Of a stretch of DNA of 64,000 bases, positions 36,650 to 45,710 are shown in pieces. Under the pieces are notes generated by a model, which saw nothing but the letters and a program-made list of their open reading frames with translations, ran no database searches and had not been told where the DNA came from. The position numbers and the translations under genes are program-made. The stretch spans positions 19,586-83,585 of the forward strand of contig NZ_CANNBW010000022.1 of NCBI RefSeq assembly GCF_947502995.1. The letters are read 5' to 3'. Position 1 is the stretch's first letter; each line of letters begins with the position of its first letter. This stretch comes from an uncultured Tenacibaculum sp. (GTDB lineage Bacteria > Bacteroidota > Bacteroidia > Flavobacteriales > Flavobacteriaceae).

Positions 36650-37393
36650 TTATCTAAAAATTGTATTGTCTCTTATAAATGCATTCTTATAGCGTTCACT
36701 AAAAGGAATTTTCTCTAAATTATTAAGAATAATAAGATTATCTTCTAAATATATTTCTTTAATACTCTTTACATTTACTAGATAATTTCTGTGTACTTGT
36801 CTGAAATTATCATTATTAAGCATTTCTTTTAACTTTACTAAAGATAACTTTACTAAATATCTTCCTTCACTACATTGAAGGTTACAATATTTTTCTTTGA
36901 CATCAATAAAATTTATAGAATCTACATCTACTTTTACAACGCTTCTTTTATGCTTTATGAACAGATATTTTGGACTTAACACACCACTATCATCGCCAAA
37001 ACTGATACTATTATTTTGTTGATAACAAGATTCTATAGCTAACTCTAGAGAGTATAATAATTCTAATTTATTATAAGGTTTTAGTAAATAAACTAAAGGA
37101 TTAGTAAGTTTGGCTTCATCGAAAACAGCTCTACTTTGCATACTTGTTAAAAATAAAAACGGCACATCTATTCCTTCTTTATTCAAACGCTGAGCAAATT
37201 CAATTCCTTCAGGTTTACCATCAATCATAATATCTAAAATGATAACATCAAAAAAGCGATTTTTAATTTCACTTTCAGCTTCTGCTAGATTTCTAACTCT
37301 AGTAATTTCATATTCATGCTGATGTAAAAAATCGATTAACTCTTGCGCTTCTTTATCTAAATCTTCTAGTAATAATAATCGAAGGTTTTTCAT
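36650..37393 (-). CDS. LytTR-family response regulator
   Basis: The 247-residue protein has an N-terminal receiver domain with the acidic pair E10-D11, the phosphorylation site D54 in VIILDIMIDG and the switch lysine in LLKPYNK. After a linker (about 120-145) it has a C-terminal LytTR DNA-binding domain (VKVDVDSINFIDVKEKYCNL, ending in FRQVHRNYLVNVKSIKEI, the typical signature). Such regulators bind pairs of direct repeats as dimers. Its cognate kinase is surely the TPR histidine kinase immediately upstream in the same orientation (84-base gap). The receiver shows MIDGKPEGIEFAQRLNKEG, typical of Bacteroidetes LytTR regulators. The targets are not visible. Confidence 0.9.
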   Translation of the reverse strand: MKNLRLLLLEDLDKEAQELIDFLHQHEYEITRVRNLAEAESEIKNRFFDVIILDIMIDGKPEGIEFAQRLNKEGIDVPFLFLTSMQSRAVFDEAKLTNPLVYLLKPYNKLELLYSLELAIESCYQQNNSISFGDDSGVLSPKYLFIKHKRSVVKVDVDSINFIDVKEKYCNLQCSEGRYLVKLSLVKLKEMLNNDNFRQVHRNYLVNVKSIKEIYLEDNLIILNNLEKIPFSERYKNAFIRDNTIFR

Positions 37394-37477
37394 GTAGTAA
37401 TGGTTTATAAGATAAAAGTATAAAAAAGTTAATGAAATTTAGATTTAGGAAAGGAAATAATGAAAACTACTATTCTT

Positions 37478-39190
37478 TTATTCGTTTACAACGGGTAATT
37501 GAATTGTAACTTTTGTTCCTTTACCAACTTGACTATCAAAAGATAAAATTCCATTATTTTTTTTAACCAAAGTCTGACATAAAATAAGTCCGAGTCCTAC
37601 TCCTTCTGAACGATCTATCTTATCAATACTTACACCTTTTAAAGCATTAATTTTCTCTAGTCGGTCTTCTGAAATTCCAATACCTGTATCTTGAATAGAT
37701 ACATAGCTGTAATCTTCACTATCTATTCCAATTTCAACAGTAATTTTACCTACTCCATTCATATACTTAACTGCATTATCTAAAAGATTACGTAATACAA
37801 TTTTTATAGATTCTCTGTCAGCATTCACTATTGAGTTCTGAATATAATTTGTAGAAATTGCTATCGCATTAGCTTCAATCAAGTTTTCATAATCATATAA
37901 AACGTGTTCAACTATTGGCTTTAAAGGATATGATTTTTGTGCAAAAACCATTTGATTACTTTGTTCTAAAGACCAATGCAATACGTTATTTAATAAATGA
38001 CTAGTACTTTCTGTAACTGTAATAGCTGTATTGTTTGCTTCTTTGATTCCCTCTAAATTATTATCTGCAATATGTTTTTTTAATTGTTCATGCTGATACT
38101 TAATCGTATTCATTGGAGAACGTAAATCGTGAGATACAACAGAAAACAGATAGTTTTTTGTTTTGTTGGCAATGGCTAAATCTTCTTTTTGTTGAGTGAT
38201 TAAAGTATTCTGTTTTTTTAATTTAGAATAAAAGAATCCCAACGCACCTATGAACAACAATAAACCAGAAGCTCCAAAAAGCAATCCGCGTTGGACTGCT
38301 TCTTTTTGCTTTATTTTACTTTCTTGTATTGCAATCTCTTTATCTTTTTGAGCGACAGCTAATTCTTTAGTTCTTTCTGCTAACTCTAAAATTCGATCTC
38401 TATTAGATAATGAATCTTTCCATTTAATAAACTCTCTGTAATAATCTACACTCTCTTTATAACGTTTACGATTACGTTCTATAACCGCCATATTTTGAGC
38501 TGTATTTTGTTTTAATGTTAAATTACTATAGTTTTTAGATAAATCATATGACTCCTTAAATAATGGAATAGCTTCATCATCTAAATACTGTTCATAATAC
38601 ACATTAGCTAAATCCATTTTTGCTCTAATAAAAGACAATGTATCTTTTCTATCTAATAAACTTAATTCTTTATCAAAATACTTTTTAGCTTTTACGTAAT
38701 CTTTCTTATGCATGTAAGAAAGAGCTAAATTATGAAACATTGTTTTTCTTGATTGAATATTGACTGAGGAATCTTTGGAAATCCAAGACTCTATATTAGT
38801 TATAGCCTTATCGTATTTTTTTAAATTCAAATAAATATTCCCTAAAAGATATTTTTTGATTTGTGAATATTTTTCATCGCCGGAAATATTATTAATATTT
38901 AATAGTGATTTCTTATTAAACCCCTTTACAAAAGCACAATACCCATTTATACAATTAAAAAAATCTTGCTCTTTTATTGTTTTAGATAAATCTAAAGCTT
39001 CAGTACTGTATACATAACAAGAATCATATTGTTTATTATTATAGAATTCAACAGCTTTACAGAATACTTCATTTTTAGAATCAAGGCATATTGAATTACC
39101 AATATTTAATAGCGAATTTGTTTTTTGAGAAAAAATAGAAATTTCAAAAAAAACAAAGAAAATTACTGAAATTTTTAAATAATACTTCAA
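37478..39190 (-). CDS. TPR-containing sensor histidine kinase
   Basis: The 570-residue protein has a signal sequence (about 1-21), a periplasmic array of TPR-like helical repeats (about 40-260), a coiled-coil of K/E/Q-rich heptads (265-300), one transmembrane helix (302-321), and a cytoplasmic kinase core. The H-box is FSVVSHDLRSPMN with H354, and the HATPase shows NLLDNAVKYM (N-box), DTGIGIS (G1) and GVGLGLILC (G2). The start is TTG at 39190; no ATG gives a signal peptide. It follows the 175-residue gene by 4 bases and precedes the LytTR regulator, so the three form one operon. Periplasmic TPRs suggest sensing through a protein or peptide partner. Confidence 0.9.
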   Translation of the reverse strand: MKYYLKISVIFFVFFEISIFSQKTNSLLNIGNSICLDSKNEVFCKAVEFYNNKQYDSCYVYSTEALDLSKTIKEQDFFNCINGYCAFVKGFNKKSLLNINNISGDEKYSQIKKYLLGNIYLNLKKYDKAITNIESWISKDSSVNIQSRKTMFHNLALSYMHKKDYVKAKKYFDKELSLLDRKDTLSFIRAKMDLANVYYEQYLDDEAIPLFKESYDLSKNYSNLTLKQNTAQNMAVIERNRKRYKESVDYYREFIKWKDSLSNRDRILELAERTKELAVAQKDKEIAIQESKIKQKEAVQRGLLFGASGLLLFIGALGFFYSKLKKQNTLITQQKEDLAIANKTKNYLFSVVSHDLRSPMNTIKYQHEQLKKHIADNNLEGIKEANNTAITVTESTSHLLNNVLHWSLEQSNQMVFAQKSYPLKPIVEHVLYDYENLIEANAIAISTNYIQNSIVNADRESIKIVLRNLLDNAVKYMNGVGKITVEIGIDSEDYSYVSIQDTGIGISEDRLEKINALKGVSIDKIDRSEGVGLGLILCQTLVKKNNGILSFDSQVGKGTKVTIQLPVVNE

Positions 39191-39194
39191 AATA

Positions 39195-39722
39195 TTACAT
39201 AGTTGGTGGTGGTGGAACTGCTGGTGTAGTTACTGTTCCTCTACTTAATTCTGGATCTAAATCTCCTTGTGCTAAAAATAGTACCTCAAAACTACTGTTA
39301 TCATCTATTGTATAATTAAATTCTAAAGCATACAGTTTACATTCATAAGAAGAAGCACCTTGTGCATCAAAATCATAACAAACTGCAAAAGAACGTGATG
39401 TAAACTGAGTACTTGTAGATTGAACAAGATCTGCTGTTTGGATATCTTCGAAGTTTGCCAAAACAACAGTAGCACTTTCAGATGTTCCAACTAAAGAAAC
39501 TGCTTGTGTTGGTGTATAGCCTGAATAGTTTCCTTGACAAAAATCTGTTACTGACTTTGGAACTAAAGTTCCTGTTGGAATATAACATAAAGCGTAAACA
39601 GAGTAATTGTTGTTACCGTTATTGAAAACAGTTACTGCTGGATAATTAGAATTTGGGTTGTAATTTACTGTAGTGTTTAAATCTGTTAACACTGGGTTTG
39701 CTCCTATTGTAATAGATGCCAT
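39195..39722 (-). CDS. Hypothetical beta-rich protein coupled to a sensor kinase
   Basis: The 175-residue protein has no signal peptide (starts MASITIGANPVL) and is rich in N, T, S and Y. Four cysteines are spread over ALCYIP, DFCQG, AVCYDF and YECKLY, suggesting a compact beta sandwich. The tail is TTPAVPPPPTM. The stop lies four bases before the TTG start of the histidine kinase, so translation is likely coupled. A ligand, sensor or output protein for the two-component pair is possible, but there is no sequence evidence. I do not recognise the family. Confidence 0.55.
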   Translation of the reverse strand: MASITIGANPVLTDLNTTVNYNPNSNYPAVTVFNNGNNNYSVYALCYIPTGTLVPKSVTDFCQGNYSGYTPTQAVSLVGTSESATVVLANFEDIQTADLVQSTSTQFTSRSFAVCYDFDAQGASSYECKLYALEFNYTIDDNSSFEVLFLAQGDLDPELSRGTVTTPAVPPPPTM

Positions 39723-39849
39723 AGTTTTTAAAATTGTTTGATTAGAAAGACTAAATCTACAATAAAATTTGAAGAAAAAGCAATTTTTTCATTAATCTAA
39801 TCAAAACAAAATAATATTATAACGTAAACTAAAGAATACTAATAAATTA

Positions 39850-40572
39850 TTAGGAGACTTTGTCGTATTTACTCTGCCAAATGTATCTATTAAAGTTTTT
39901 TCCTAGAGAAACTCCCCACAATAAACTTAACCCTACAGCCCCTTTAAAATAGAATAAAAACAAGACGATAAAATAACTAATTGAAGAATGTTCTCTAAAA
40001 AAGAAAGTATGCGTAGCTAATGAGAAAATAAAACACAAAGCTAATAGCGTAAAAATGAAATTATCCAAATCCTTAACAAACCAAAATTTAAACTTTCTGA
40101 ATGGATGCAAATCATTACCCCATTTATGAATTAAATAGTAATAACCATTTCCCATAGGTACAAAAAGCATTGGATCATCTGCCTTTTTTAATCTAAATAA
40201 AACAGAGGGAGCAATTATTTTAAAACCTTCTAAATTTGTATTATGAGTTCTCTCTAATTCGTGTATTTTAGTAATTGCCTCTTCAGGAAAATCTCCTTTA
40301 AAAAAACTAGTATCAAGAAAACGAAGTCGGTAATCAATACATATTTTTCGTATTTGCTCTATATGAAAAATAGCATTAGAATCAACAAAATCAATATCAA
40401 AACGATTCGTATTTTCAATATCACTTTCTTCTTTTAATTTATCTTTTGTAGCTGTTCTGGCTGCATCTAAATCAGAGAAAATTTCTTCTATCCAAAAATC
40501 TATAGCAAAATTCTTAAGTTCTTTATTTCTTAATTTAAGTAATCTTTCTTGTAAATTAACCGGATGTAACAT
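39850..40572 (-). CDS. Hypothetical membrane protein, 240 residues
   Basis: The N-terminal ~175 residues are soluble and charged (MLHPVNLQERLLKLRNKELK, later LEGFKIIAPSVLFRLKKADD and MGNGYYYLIHKWGNDL). Two hydrophobic helices at the C-terminal end follow (about 178-195, LLALCFIFSLATHTF, and 203-220, YFIVLFLFYFKG) before a polar tail. The protein is thus anchored by a C-terminal hairpin with its bulk in the cytoplasm. It starts with ATG at 40572 and is separated by terminators or gaps on both sides. I do not recognise the family. Confidence 0.55.
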   Translation of the reverse strand: MLHPVNLQERLLKLRNKELKNFAIDFWIEEIFSDLDAARTATKDKLKEESDIENTNRFDIDFVDSNAIFHIEQIRKICIDYRLRFLDTSFFKGDFPEEAITKIHELERTHNTNLEGFKIIAPSVLFRLKKADDPMLFVPMGNGYYYLIHKWGNDLHPFRKFKFWFVKDLDNFIFTLLALCFIFSLATHTFFFREHSSISYFIVLFLFYFKGAVGLSLLWGVSLGKNFNRYIWQSKYDKVS

Positions 40573-40604
40573 GATAACTATCTATTTACCATAAAAATAC
40601 AACA

Positions 40605-40636
40605 AAAAAACCAGTGTAAAATCACACTGGTTTTTT
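40605..40636 (-). terminator. Terminator of the TonB receptor operon
   Basis: A perfect 13-base stem (40605-40617 with 40624-40636) with a 6-base loop and T-run on the minus strand, 31 bases past the receptor stop. Confidence 0.85.
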
Positions 40637-40667
40637 CGGTTTTATTTAGAAATATTCTAAAGAAGTT

Positions 40668-43097
40668 TTAGAATTTAAATTGTAGTGTCGTATACCAATT
40701 TCTTGGTGCAGAAGGAATGATTCCTGGACCTGGATATCCTGTTGCTCTTCTTGTAAAATATACTTCATTTAAAGCGTTATTTACCCCTACTTCTAATTTT
40801 AAAAATTTATATGTGTATGAAGCTGAAAGATCTAAAATGCTATATGCAGGAATTGGCCCACGAACAGCATTAGAATTATCTGGTGTAGCAGAATTATTTG
40901 CATCGTTAAATTGTTCTGATAAATATGAATATTGAACACTTGTTGTAAAATCTTTATATCCAAACTTTAATCCCGTTTTTAAGTTTACGTCTGGCACAAA
41001 CTCTACTTTGTTTCCTTCAATGTTATTTTCTCTTGAAGAAGTGTATTCAGAGTTAATAAAAGAAGTATTTATAAATGTATTTAAACTATAATCGTTTGAC
41101 AAATTAAATACTTTTTTAAGATTAACATCTAATAAAGATTCCACACCTATAATTCTTGCTTCACCAACATTTGTTCTTAATTGACCAACAGTATTTAAAG
41201 GTGGGATTGTAGTTGTAAAATCTCCTATTCTATTATTGTAAAATAAAGCGAAACTACTTAAATCGTAAGAAATGAATCGATTTAAGTTTCCACGAACACC
41301 TAAATCTATTGTGAAACCTTTTTCGTCTTCTAAATTTGGATCTACTGCATTAGACGGGTTTACAATGTTTACATCGGAAAAAGTAATAGAACGATAATTT
41401 TGAGAAACATTACCGTAAACCTCTAAAGCATCATTAGGTTTGTAACTTAAACCTAATCCTAATAAAACAAATGAGCGGCTTTTAGTAAGATTATCTGATT
41501 CTTCTACTGTTCCGATTGGATTTCCAGCGGCATCTGTATTTACACGTCTTCTAAAACCATCACTTCCTGTATTAATGTATTCGAAACGAAAACCTGGGGT
41601 AATAGAAAATTGATCGTTTACATAAAAAATATTCTCTCCGAAAACAGCTATATTTTCATTCGGATTCTCGAAATTTGATTGAAACGTAAAGTTCGGAAAT
41701 TGATCTAAAGCTGAACTAAAATTCGCATCACTTCCATCTGTCCCTGGACCTTGAATAGATCTATTATCTGCTTTATAATATTTAGCTCCCAATAAGTAAG
41801 TTGCTTTCTTTCCAAATAAAGTATATCGATCTAAAAAACGAGCTTCAAAACCAAAATTATTAAAATCACTACTCAACAATTCTCTAGCCTCTAAATTGTC
41901 AGGTAAATCAACTCTCCTATCTCTAAAACCTATAGCTTTTCTCGAAGCATTTAAACCAAAGAAACTGAATGTAAGTTTTGTGTTTGTAGAAAAATCATGA
42001 GTATATTTTAGGTTATATAAAAACCAATCTACATTAAACCAATTTCTTTCTCTATTACTTTGAAAAGGATCTTCAGCAAACATTCTGTCCGTTAAACCAC
42101 CTGCTTGTTGTGATAAATAAGTTAAATAGGTTACTTCACCTTCTATCTTAGATTTATCAGAAATTTGATATCCTAAATGAGCGAAAATATTTTTTGAATT
42201 AAAACCTGAGTTTGGTCTGAATCCATCTCCTTGTTTGTAATTATAAAAAGCATAATAACTTAATTTGTCTGATGTGCCGCCAACACTTGTAAAATTTGTA
42301 AATAAATTAAAACTTCCTAATGTGCTTCTTGAAACAATTTCGAAAGGTTTATTTGGATTTGGTTTCTTCATTACGAAGTTGATTAATCCACCAAATTGAG
42401 TTCCATATTGTAAAGAAGCTGCTCCACGAATAACTTGTATTTCTTGAACTCCTTCTGCTGCTGGTGAATAATAACTTTCTGGATATCCTAAAACATCTGC
42501 ACTAATATCATAACCATTCTGACGTGTATTAAAGTTTGAAGTTCTATTTGGATCTAAACCACGACCACCAACATTTAATTGTAAACCAGCATCATCATTT
42601 TCAAAAATATTTAAACCCGCGACTTGATTATACAATTGTCTGGCGTTGTTTGTTGCTAAATTTGCTGTTGATTCTGTAACTAAGATAACTTCTGTCTTTT
42701 TTCCTGCATAGATAGCTGTACCTTCAACATCTTTAAGTCTTTTTAGTTCGAAAGCTTTTCTCTTTTTAGCTGTTATTTCTACTTCTGATAATTCTTCAGA
42801 AAAAGAAGCTAGAATGATATTCACATTCTGGTTTGCTATTAATTTTTTCTCTAAAAGTTCATATTCATCTAAGTAGAAAACAACTTGAATTTGAGTTTTA
42901 TTCGACGTAAACTCAAACGCTCCTTTGTTATTAGTTTCTGTTAGTACGTTTCCTGAACTATCTAAAATCTGTACTTTTTGTAAAGCTTTTTTATTCTCAT
43001 TTGTAACCGTTCCTTTGTAGCGCTGCTGCCCAAATGCGCATACTGAAACTAGAAATACTATAATAAAACAACTATAATCCTTTAATCTTAATCTCAT
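40668..43097 (-). CDS. TonB-dependent outer-membrane receptor, FecA-like (probable iron carrier uptake)
   Basis: From the ATG at 43097 (809 residues) the protein starts with MRLRLKDYSCFIIVFLVSVC, a signal peptide; the longer frame back to 43166 would bury it. The ATG lies 26 bases inside the HTTM gene, so the two are translationally coupled. After a CarboxypepD_reg-like domain (RYKGTVTNENKKALQKVQIL) comes the plug (ATNNARQLYNQVAGLNIFEN, VIRGAASLQYGTQFGGLINF) and a 22-strand barrel ending PRNWYTTLQFKF, with the terminal aromatic residue. This is close to FecA-type siderophore receptors (COG4772). It imports a substrate using TonB energy. With the imelysin and DUF4856 lipoproteins it probably takes up iron or heme; the substrate is unproven. 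Confidence 0.88.
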   Translation of the reverse strand: MRLRLKDYSCFIIVFLVSVCAFGQQRYKGTVTNENKKALQKVQILDSSGNVLTETNNKGAFEFTSNKTQIQVVFYLDEYELLEKKLIANQNVNIILASFSEELSEVEITAKKRKAFELKRLKDVEGTAIYAGKKTEVILVTESTANLATNNARQLYNQVAGLNIFENDDAGLQLNVGGRGLDPNRTSNFNTRQNGYDISADVLGYPESYYSPAAEGVQEIQVIRGAASLQYGTQFGGLINFVMKKPNPNKPFEIVSRSTLGSFNLFTNFTSVGGTSDKLSYYAFYNYKQGDGFRPNSGFNSKNIFAHLGYQISDKSKIEGEVTYLTYLSQQAGGLTDRMFAEDPFQSNRERNWFNVDWFLYNLKYTHDFSTNTKLTFSFFGLNASRKAIGFRDRRVDLPDNLEARELLSSDFNNFGFEARFLDRYTLFGKKATYLLGAKYYKADNRSIQGPGTDGSDANFSSALDQFPNFTFQSNFENPNENIAVFGENIFYVNDQFSITPGFRFEYINTGSDGFRRRVNTDAAGNPIGTVEESDNLTKSRSFVLLGLGLSYKPNDALEVYGNVSQNYRSITFSDVNIVNPSNAVDPNLEDEKGFTIDLGVRGNLNRFISYDLSSFALFYNNRIGDFTTTIPPLNTVGQLRTNVGEARIIGVESLLDVNLKKVFNLSNDYSLNTFINTSFINSEYTSSRENNIEGNKVEFVPDVNLKTGLKFGYKDFTTSVQYSYLSEQFNDANNSATPDNSNAVRGPIPAYSILDLSASYTYKFLKLEVGVNNALNEVYFTRRATGYPGPGIIPSAPRNWYTTLQFKF

Positions 43098-44439
43098 TTG
43101 TAAAAGGTAAAATCCAATATTTATGTTTGAAACTGTTTTTTTCTTTATATAAGTCAACTTTAGCATCTATAAAAAGTTCGCTTGAACGTCCGTTTAATGC
43201 CACATAAGAGTCTGCATATACTTCAACATTCTTGTGCCCTTGTTGCGTAAAATGATCTCCTAAAAAGTGAGCATATTCTATAATAAAATCAGGTTGAAAA
43301 CTCATTTGTTTTTCCTGAAAAGAGGTTAAAAAATCGGTATTGTCAACGTAAAAGAATTGCTTGGTTTTTCCATCAACAATTTTAAATGTTGTGTACCCTG
43401 CTTTTTCCATCAACATTACACGCCAAGAGAATCGATATCCTTGTTCTGTCCAAAACAATTCCCCAGGATACAATAAATATCTCCATGGCAATAAAAGTTG
43501 TAAAACTAAAAATACACTAACAACCTTCAATGTAAATGTTCTTCTAAATTGAAAAGTTTCAATTACTTCTATGTTATCTGTTTTTAATCTTAGCTTACTT
43601 TTTATGAAAGCAATTATTTTATCATGAAAAGATGCGCTAAAAAATATTAGTGTAGCAACGATCATGATGTAAGGAAACATTCCTATCGGAAATAAAACCC
43701 TTGTAAACACATGAAAAACAACAACTAAGAAAAAACCAATAGTTCTTGTTCTTTTAAATAATAATAAAAAAGGTATAGACAAATCATAAATAGCTCCACT
43801 CCAACTCATAGCGAAATGAAACCATTCTTGTTGCATTAGATTATTTCCAATTAAAGGCAAGTCATATTTAGAAGGTAACCATATTTTTAAAGGTTGTGCC
43901 CTAAACAACCAATCGGAATTTAATTTAGCTAAACCAGCATAAAAATATACAATTCCTAAAAGGAGTTTAATACTATCGATTGTCCAATTCGGTATTGTTT
44001 TGTATGATTTTTTATTGAAATAACTATCTAATGAAAAAGTTGCATTTGCAGGTAAAAAAATAAGTAGAAAACTAAGAATACTTACAAAATAATAATGATT
44101 AAGATAAGTTGTCTTATCCATTAATTCGATATAAGTAAAACTTAAAAAGAAAGTTATTATTGACAATCTATACTTATAACCTACAGCAACTAATACTGCT
44201 GAAATTCCGCAAATAATGAAAAGAAGATAGGTATAACTTCCTAACGGTTTAATCCAGCTAAAACCATAAAAAGAAAAGAAAAACTTAGGTTGTATGTATA
44301 ATTTCTCTATCCATCCATGATACCAAAACCTAATGATGCTCATACACATTAACAACCCGAAAAACAATCGGAAAGTTGCCAACGGAGCAGCACTAGTCTT
44401 TTTTAATATGTAATTATTTAAAGTCAATCTCTTATACAC
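43072..44439 (-). CDS. HTTM-domain membrane protein (vitamin K-dependent carboxylase-like)
   Basis: The 455-residue protein has about eight hydrophobic segments in its first ~330 residues, opening LKKTSAAPLATFRLFFGLLM, a signature of HTTM domains. PIGMFPYIMI, WTEQGYRFSWRVMLMEKAGY and a C-terminal soluble part with VALNGRSSELFIDAKVDLY follow, as in gamma-glutamyl carboxylase relatives. In Bacteroidetes HTTM proteins usually sit beside imelysin and TonB receptors; their substrate is unknown. The frame begins with GTG at 44439, with a TTG at 44427 as a good alternative; no ATG is near. It follows the imelysin gene by 57 bases and overlaps the receptor start. Confidence 0.85.
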   Translation of the reverse strand: MYKRLTLNNYILKKTSAAPLATFRLFFGLLMCMSIIRFWYHGWIEKLYIQPKFFFSFYGFSWIKPLGSYTYLLFIICGISAVLVAVGYKYRLSIITFFLSFTYIELMDKTTYLNHYYFVSILSFLLIFLPANATFSLDSYFNKKSYKTIPNWTIDSIKLLLGIVYFYAGLAKLNSDWLFRAQPLKIWLPSKYDLPLIGNNLMQQEWFHFAMSWSGAIYDLSIPFLLLFKRTRTIGFFLVVVFHVFTRVLFPIGMFPYIMIVATLIFFSASFHDKIIAFIKSKLRLKTDNIEVIETFQFRRTFTLKVVSVFLVLQLLLPWRYLLYPGELFWTEQGYRFSWRVMLMEKAGYTTFKIVDGKTKQFFYVDNTDFLTSFQEKQMSFQPDFIIEYAHFLGDHFTQQGHKNVEVYADSYVALNGRSSELFIDAKVDLYKEKNSFKHKYWILPFTNEIKIKGL

Positions 44440-44440
44440 A

Positions 44441-44470
44441 AAAAACTGCCTGAGTTAACAGACAGCTTTT
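44441..44470 (-). terminator. Weak terminator-like hairpin between imelysin and HTTM genes
   Basis: An imperfect stem (about 44441-44451 with 44458-44470; one bulge, one wobble) is followed by six T on the minus strand, right before the HTTM start. It may reduce transcription of HTTM and receptor relative to the lipoproteins. Confidence 0.45.
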
Positions 44471-44496
44471 AATATTATACTTACTAAGTTATATTT

Positions 44497-45603
44497 TTAA
44501 TCTCCATCAGCATCAACAAAGTCAACACTTACATTAAATGCCTGTAACATATCTACTTTTAACAGTACAACTGCTTTTTGTAATTCGTCATATGCTTTTA
44601 ACATTTCTATATTATTCGAACTTACTTGATTGAAAAAATTATCATTTAAAGTTTCAATTTGTGTTTTTGCTAAATTGAATTGATTTTCTATGTCTGTAGC
44701 TAACGTTGATTTATCCAAGCTAACTAAATAAGATTTAAAACTAGCTCCGTTTGTACCAATATAACCGTGTCCAGTGAAAACATCTTGTACAGATTTTAAT
44801 CCTTGTAATGCTAATTTTTTAGAAATATCTTTCTTATAGAAAGCTTCTACTTTTTCTGGTAAAGCTGTATTAGAAAAAACTCCTCCTGGTATCCCGAATT
44901 TATTTGCTCTTAATCTTTTTTCGTAGTAAAAAATAAAATCATTAACAAGTTTGTTAAGTGCACTAGTAGCTGTGTTAGATGTACTTGAAATAAACTGTGA
45001 TCTATAACTTCCTTTCCAATCTGATACAATATCTCTAGCTACAGTACTCATTTTTTCTACAATATCATTTACATACTTTTTATATCCTGCAGCATTTGCA
45101 TCAGTAGTAAATTTTTCAAGTATTGCTGTATCATCAGTTCCTATACCGTTAAATAAATAATCTAAAGCTGGTAAACCTTGAGCATCATGATTATTAGGAC
45201 TATTAAAATCGTAAGTTCCATTTGTAATATTGCTTTCTATATCTGCAACAGTTACTGGAAAAATATTAAAATGGTTTACAAACTGTAATTCTTCAGCCTT
45301 ACCAATATCAAACATTGAAACACTTTGCCAGATCATATATGTTGACTCCCAACTTGATCTAACCTCATTTAATGTAGTAGTATTTGGTGTTGTTGTAAAA
45401 CTAGTTGCATCTGTTTTTAATTGAGCTAACCTAGTTTCTAAAGTTTCGAAAGCAGGAATAATTGTGTTATCTGCTAAAAAGGTTAACAAAGCTCCTCTAT
45501 CAAAATTATCTGTATTATTATTATCTCCAGGATCTTGTGAATTATCTGAACAAGATAAGATCAACAAGAATGAAATGAATAGTATCGAATATTTTTTAAA
45601 CAT
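44497..45603 (-). CDS. Imelysin-family lipoprotein
   Basis: The 368-residue protein has a lipoprotein signal (MFKKYSILFISFLLILSC, cysteine 18) and two helical halves typical of imelysin/peptidase M75. The first shows SSWESTYMIWQSVSMFDIGK and HDAQGLPALDYLFN (the GLxALDYLL motif); the second RANKFGIPGGVF and DELQKAVVLLKVDML. Imelysins are periplasmic all-helical proteins linked to iron uptake; peptidase activity is doubtful in most. Neighbours fit: a DUF4856 lipoprotein upstream, HTTM and TonB receptor downstream. It has its own -7 promoter box (45643-45650) overlapping the upstream terminator. Confidence 0.9.
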   Translation of the reverse strand: MFKKYSILFISFLLILSCSDNSQDPGDNNNTDNFDRGALLTFLADNTIIPAFETLETRLAQLKTDATSFTTTPNTTTLNEVRSSWESTYMIWQSVSMFDIGKAEELQFVNHFNIFPVTVADIESNITNGTYDFNSPNNHDAQGLPALDYLFNGIGTDDTAILEKFTTDANAAGYKKYVNDIVEKMSTVARDIVSDWKGSYRSQFISSTSNTATSALNKLVNDFIFYYEKRLRANKFGIPGGVFSNTALPEKVEAFYKKDISKKLALQGLKSVQDVFTGHGYIGTNGASFKSYLVSLDKSTLATDIENQFNLAKTQIETLNDNFFNQVSSNNIEMLKAYDELQKAVVLLKVDMLQAFNVSVDFVDADGD

Positions 45604-45642
45604 ATAAAAAGTTATTTCTATTTATTCTAAATAAAACTCCCG

Positions 45643-45650
45643 CAAAGATA
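45643..45650 (-). promoter_or_regulatory. Promoter -7 box (TATCTTTG) of the imelysin gene
   Basis: A perfect TAnnTTTG on the minus strand 39 bases before the imelysin ATG. No TTG at the right distance upstream; that place is taken by the terminator hairpin of the previous gene. Confidence 0.5.
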
Positions 45651-45679
45651 AAAAGTAGCTATGAATCTAGCTACTTTTT
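45650..45679 (-). terminator. Terminator after the DUF4856 gene
   Basis: A perfect 12-base stem (45650-45661 with 45668-45679) with a 6-base loop and T-run on the minus strand. It would limit read-through into the imelysin gene, which has its own -7 box directly adjoining. Confidence 0.85.
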
Positions 45680-45710
45680 ATAAATTTATTTTTATTTAGA
45701 ATAATTTTAA

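Noticed and set aside
43098..43166. Longer TonB receptor start at 43166
   Set aside because: It hides a clean signal peptide starting at 43097 and lengthens the overlap with the HTTM gene.
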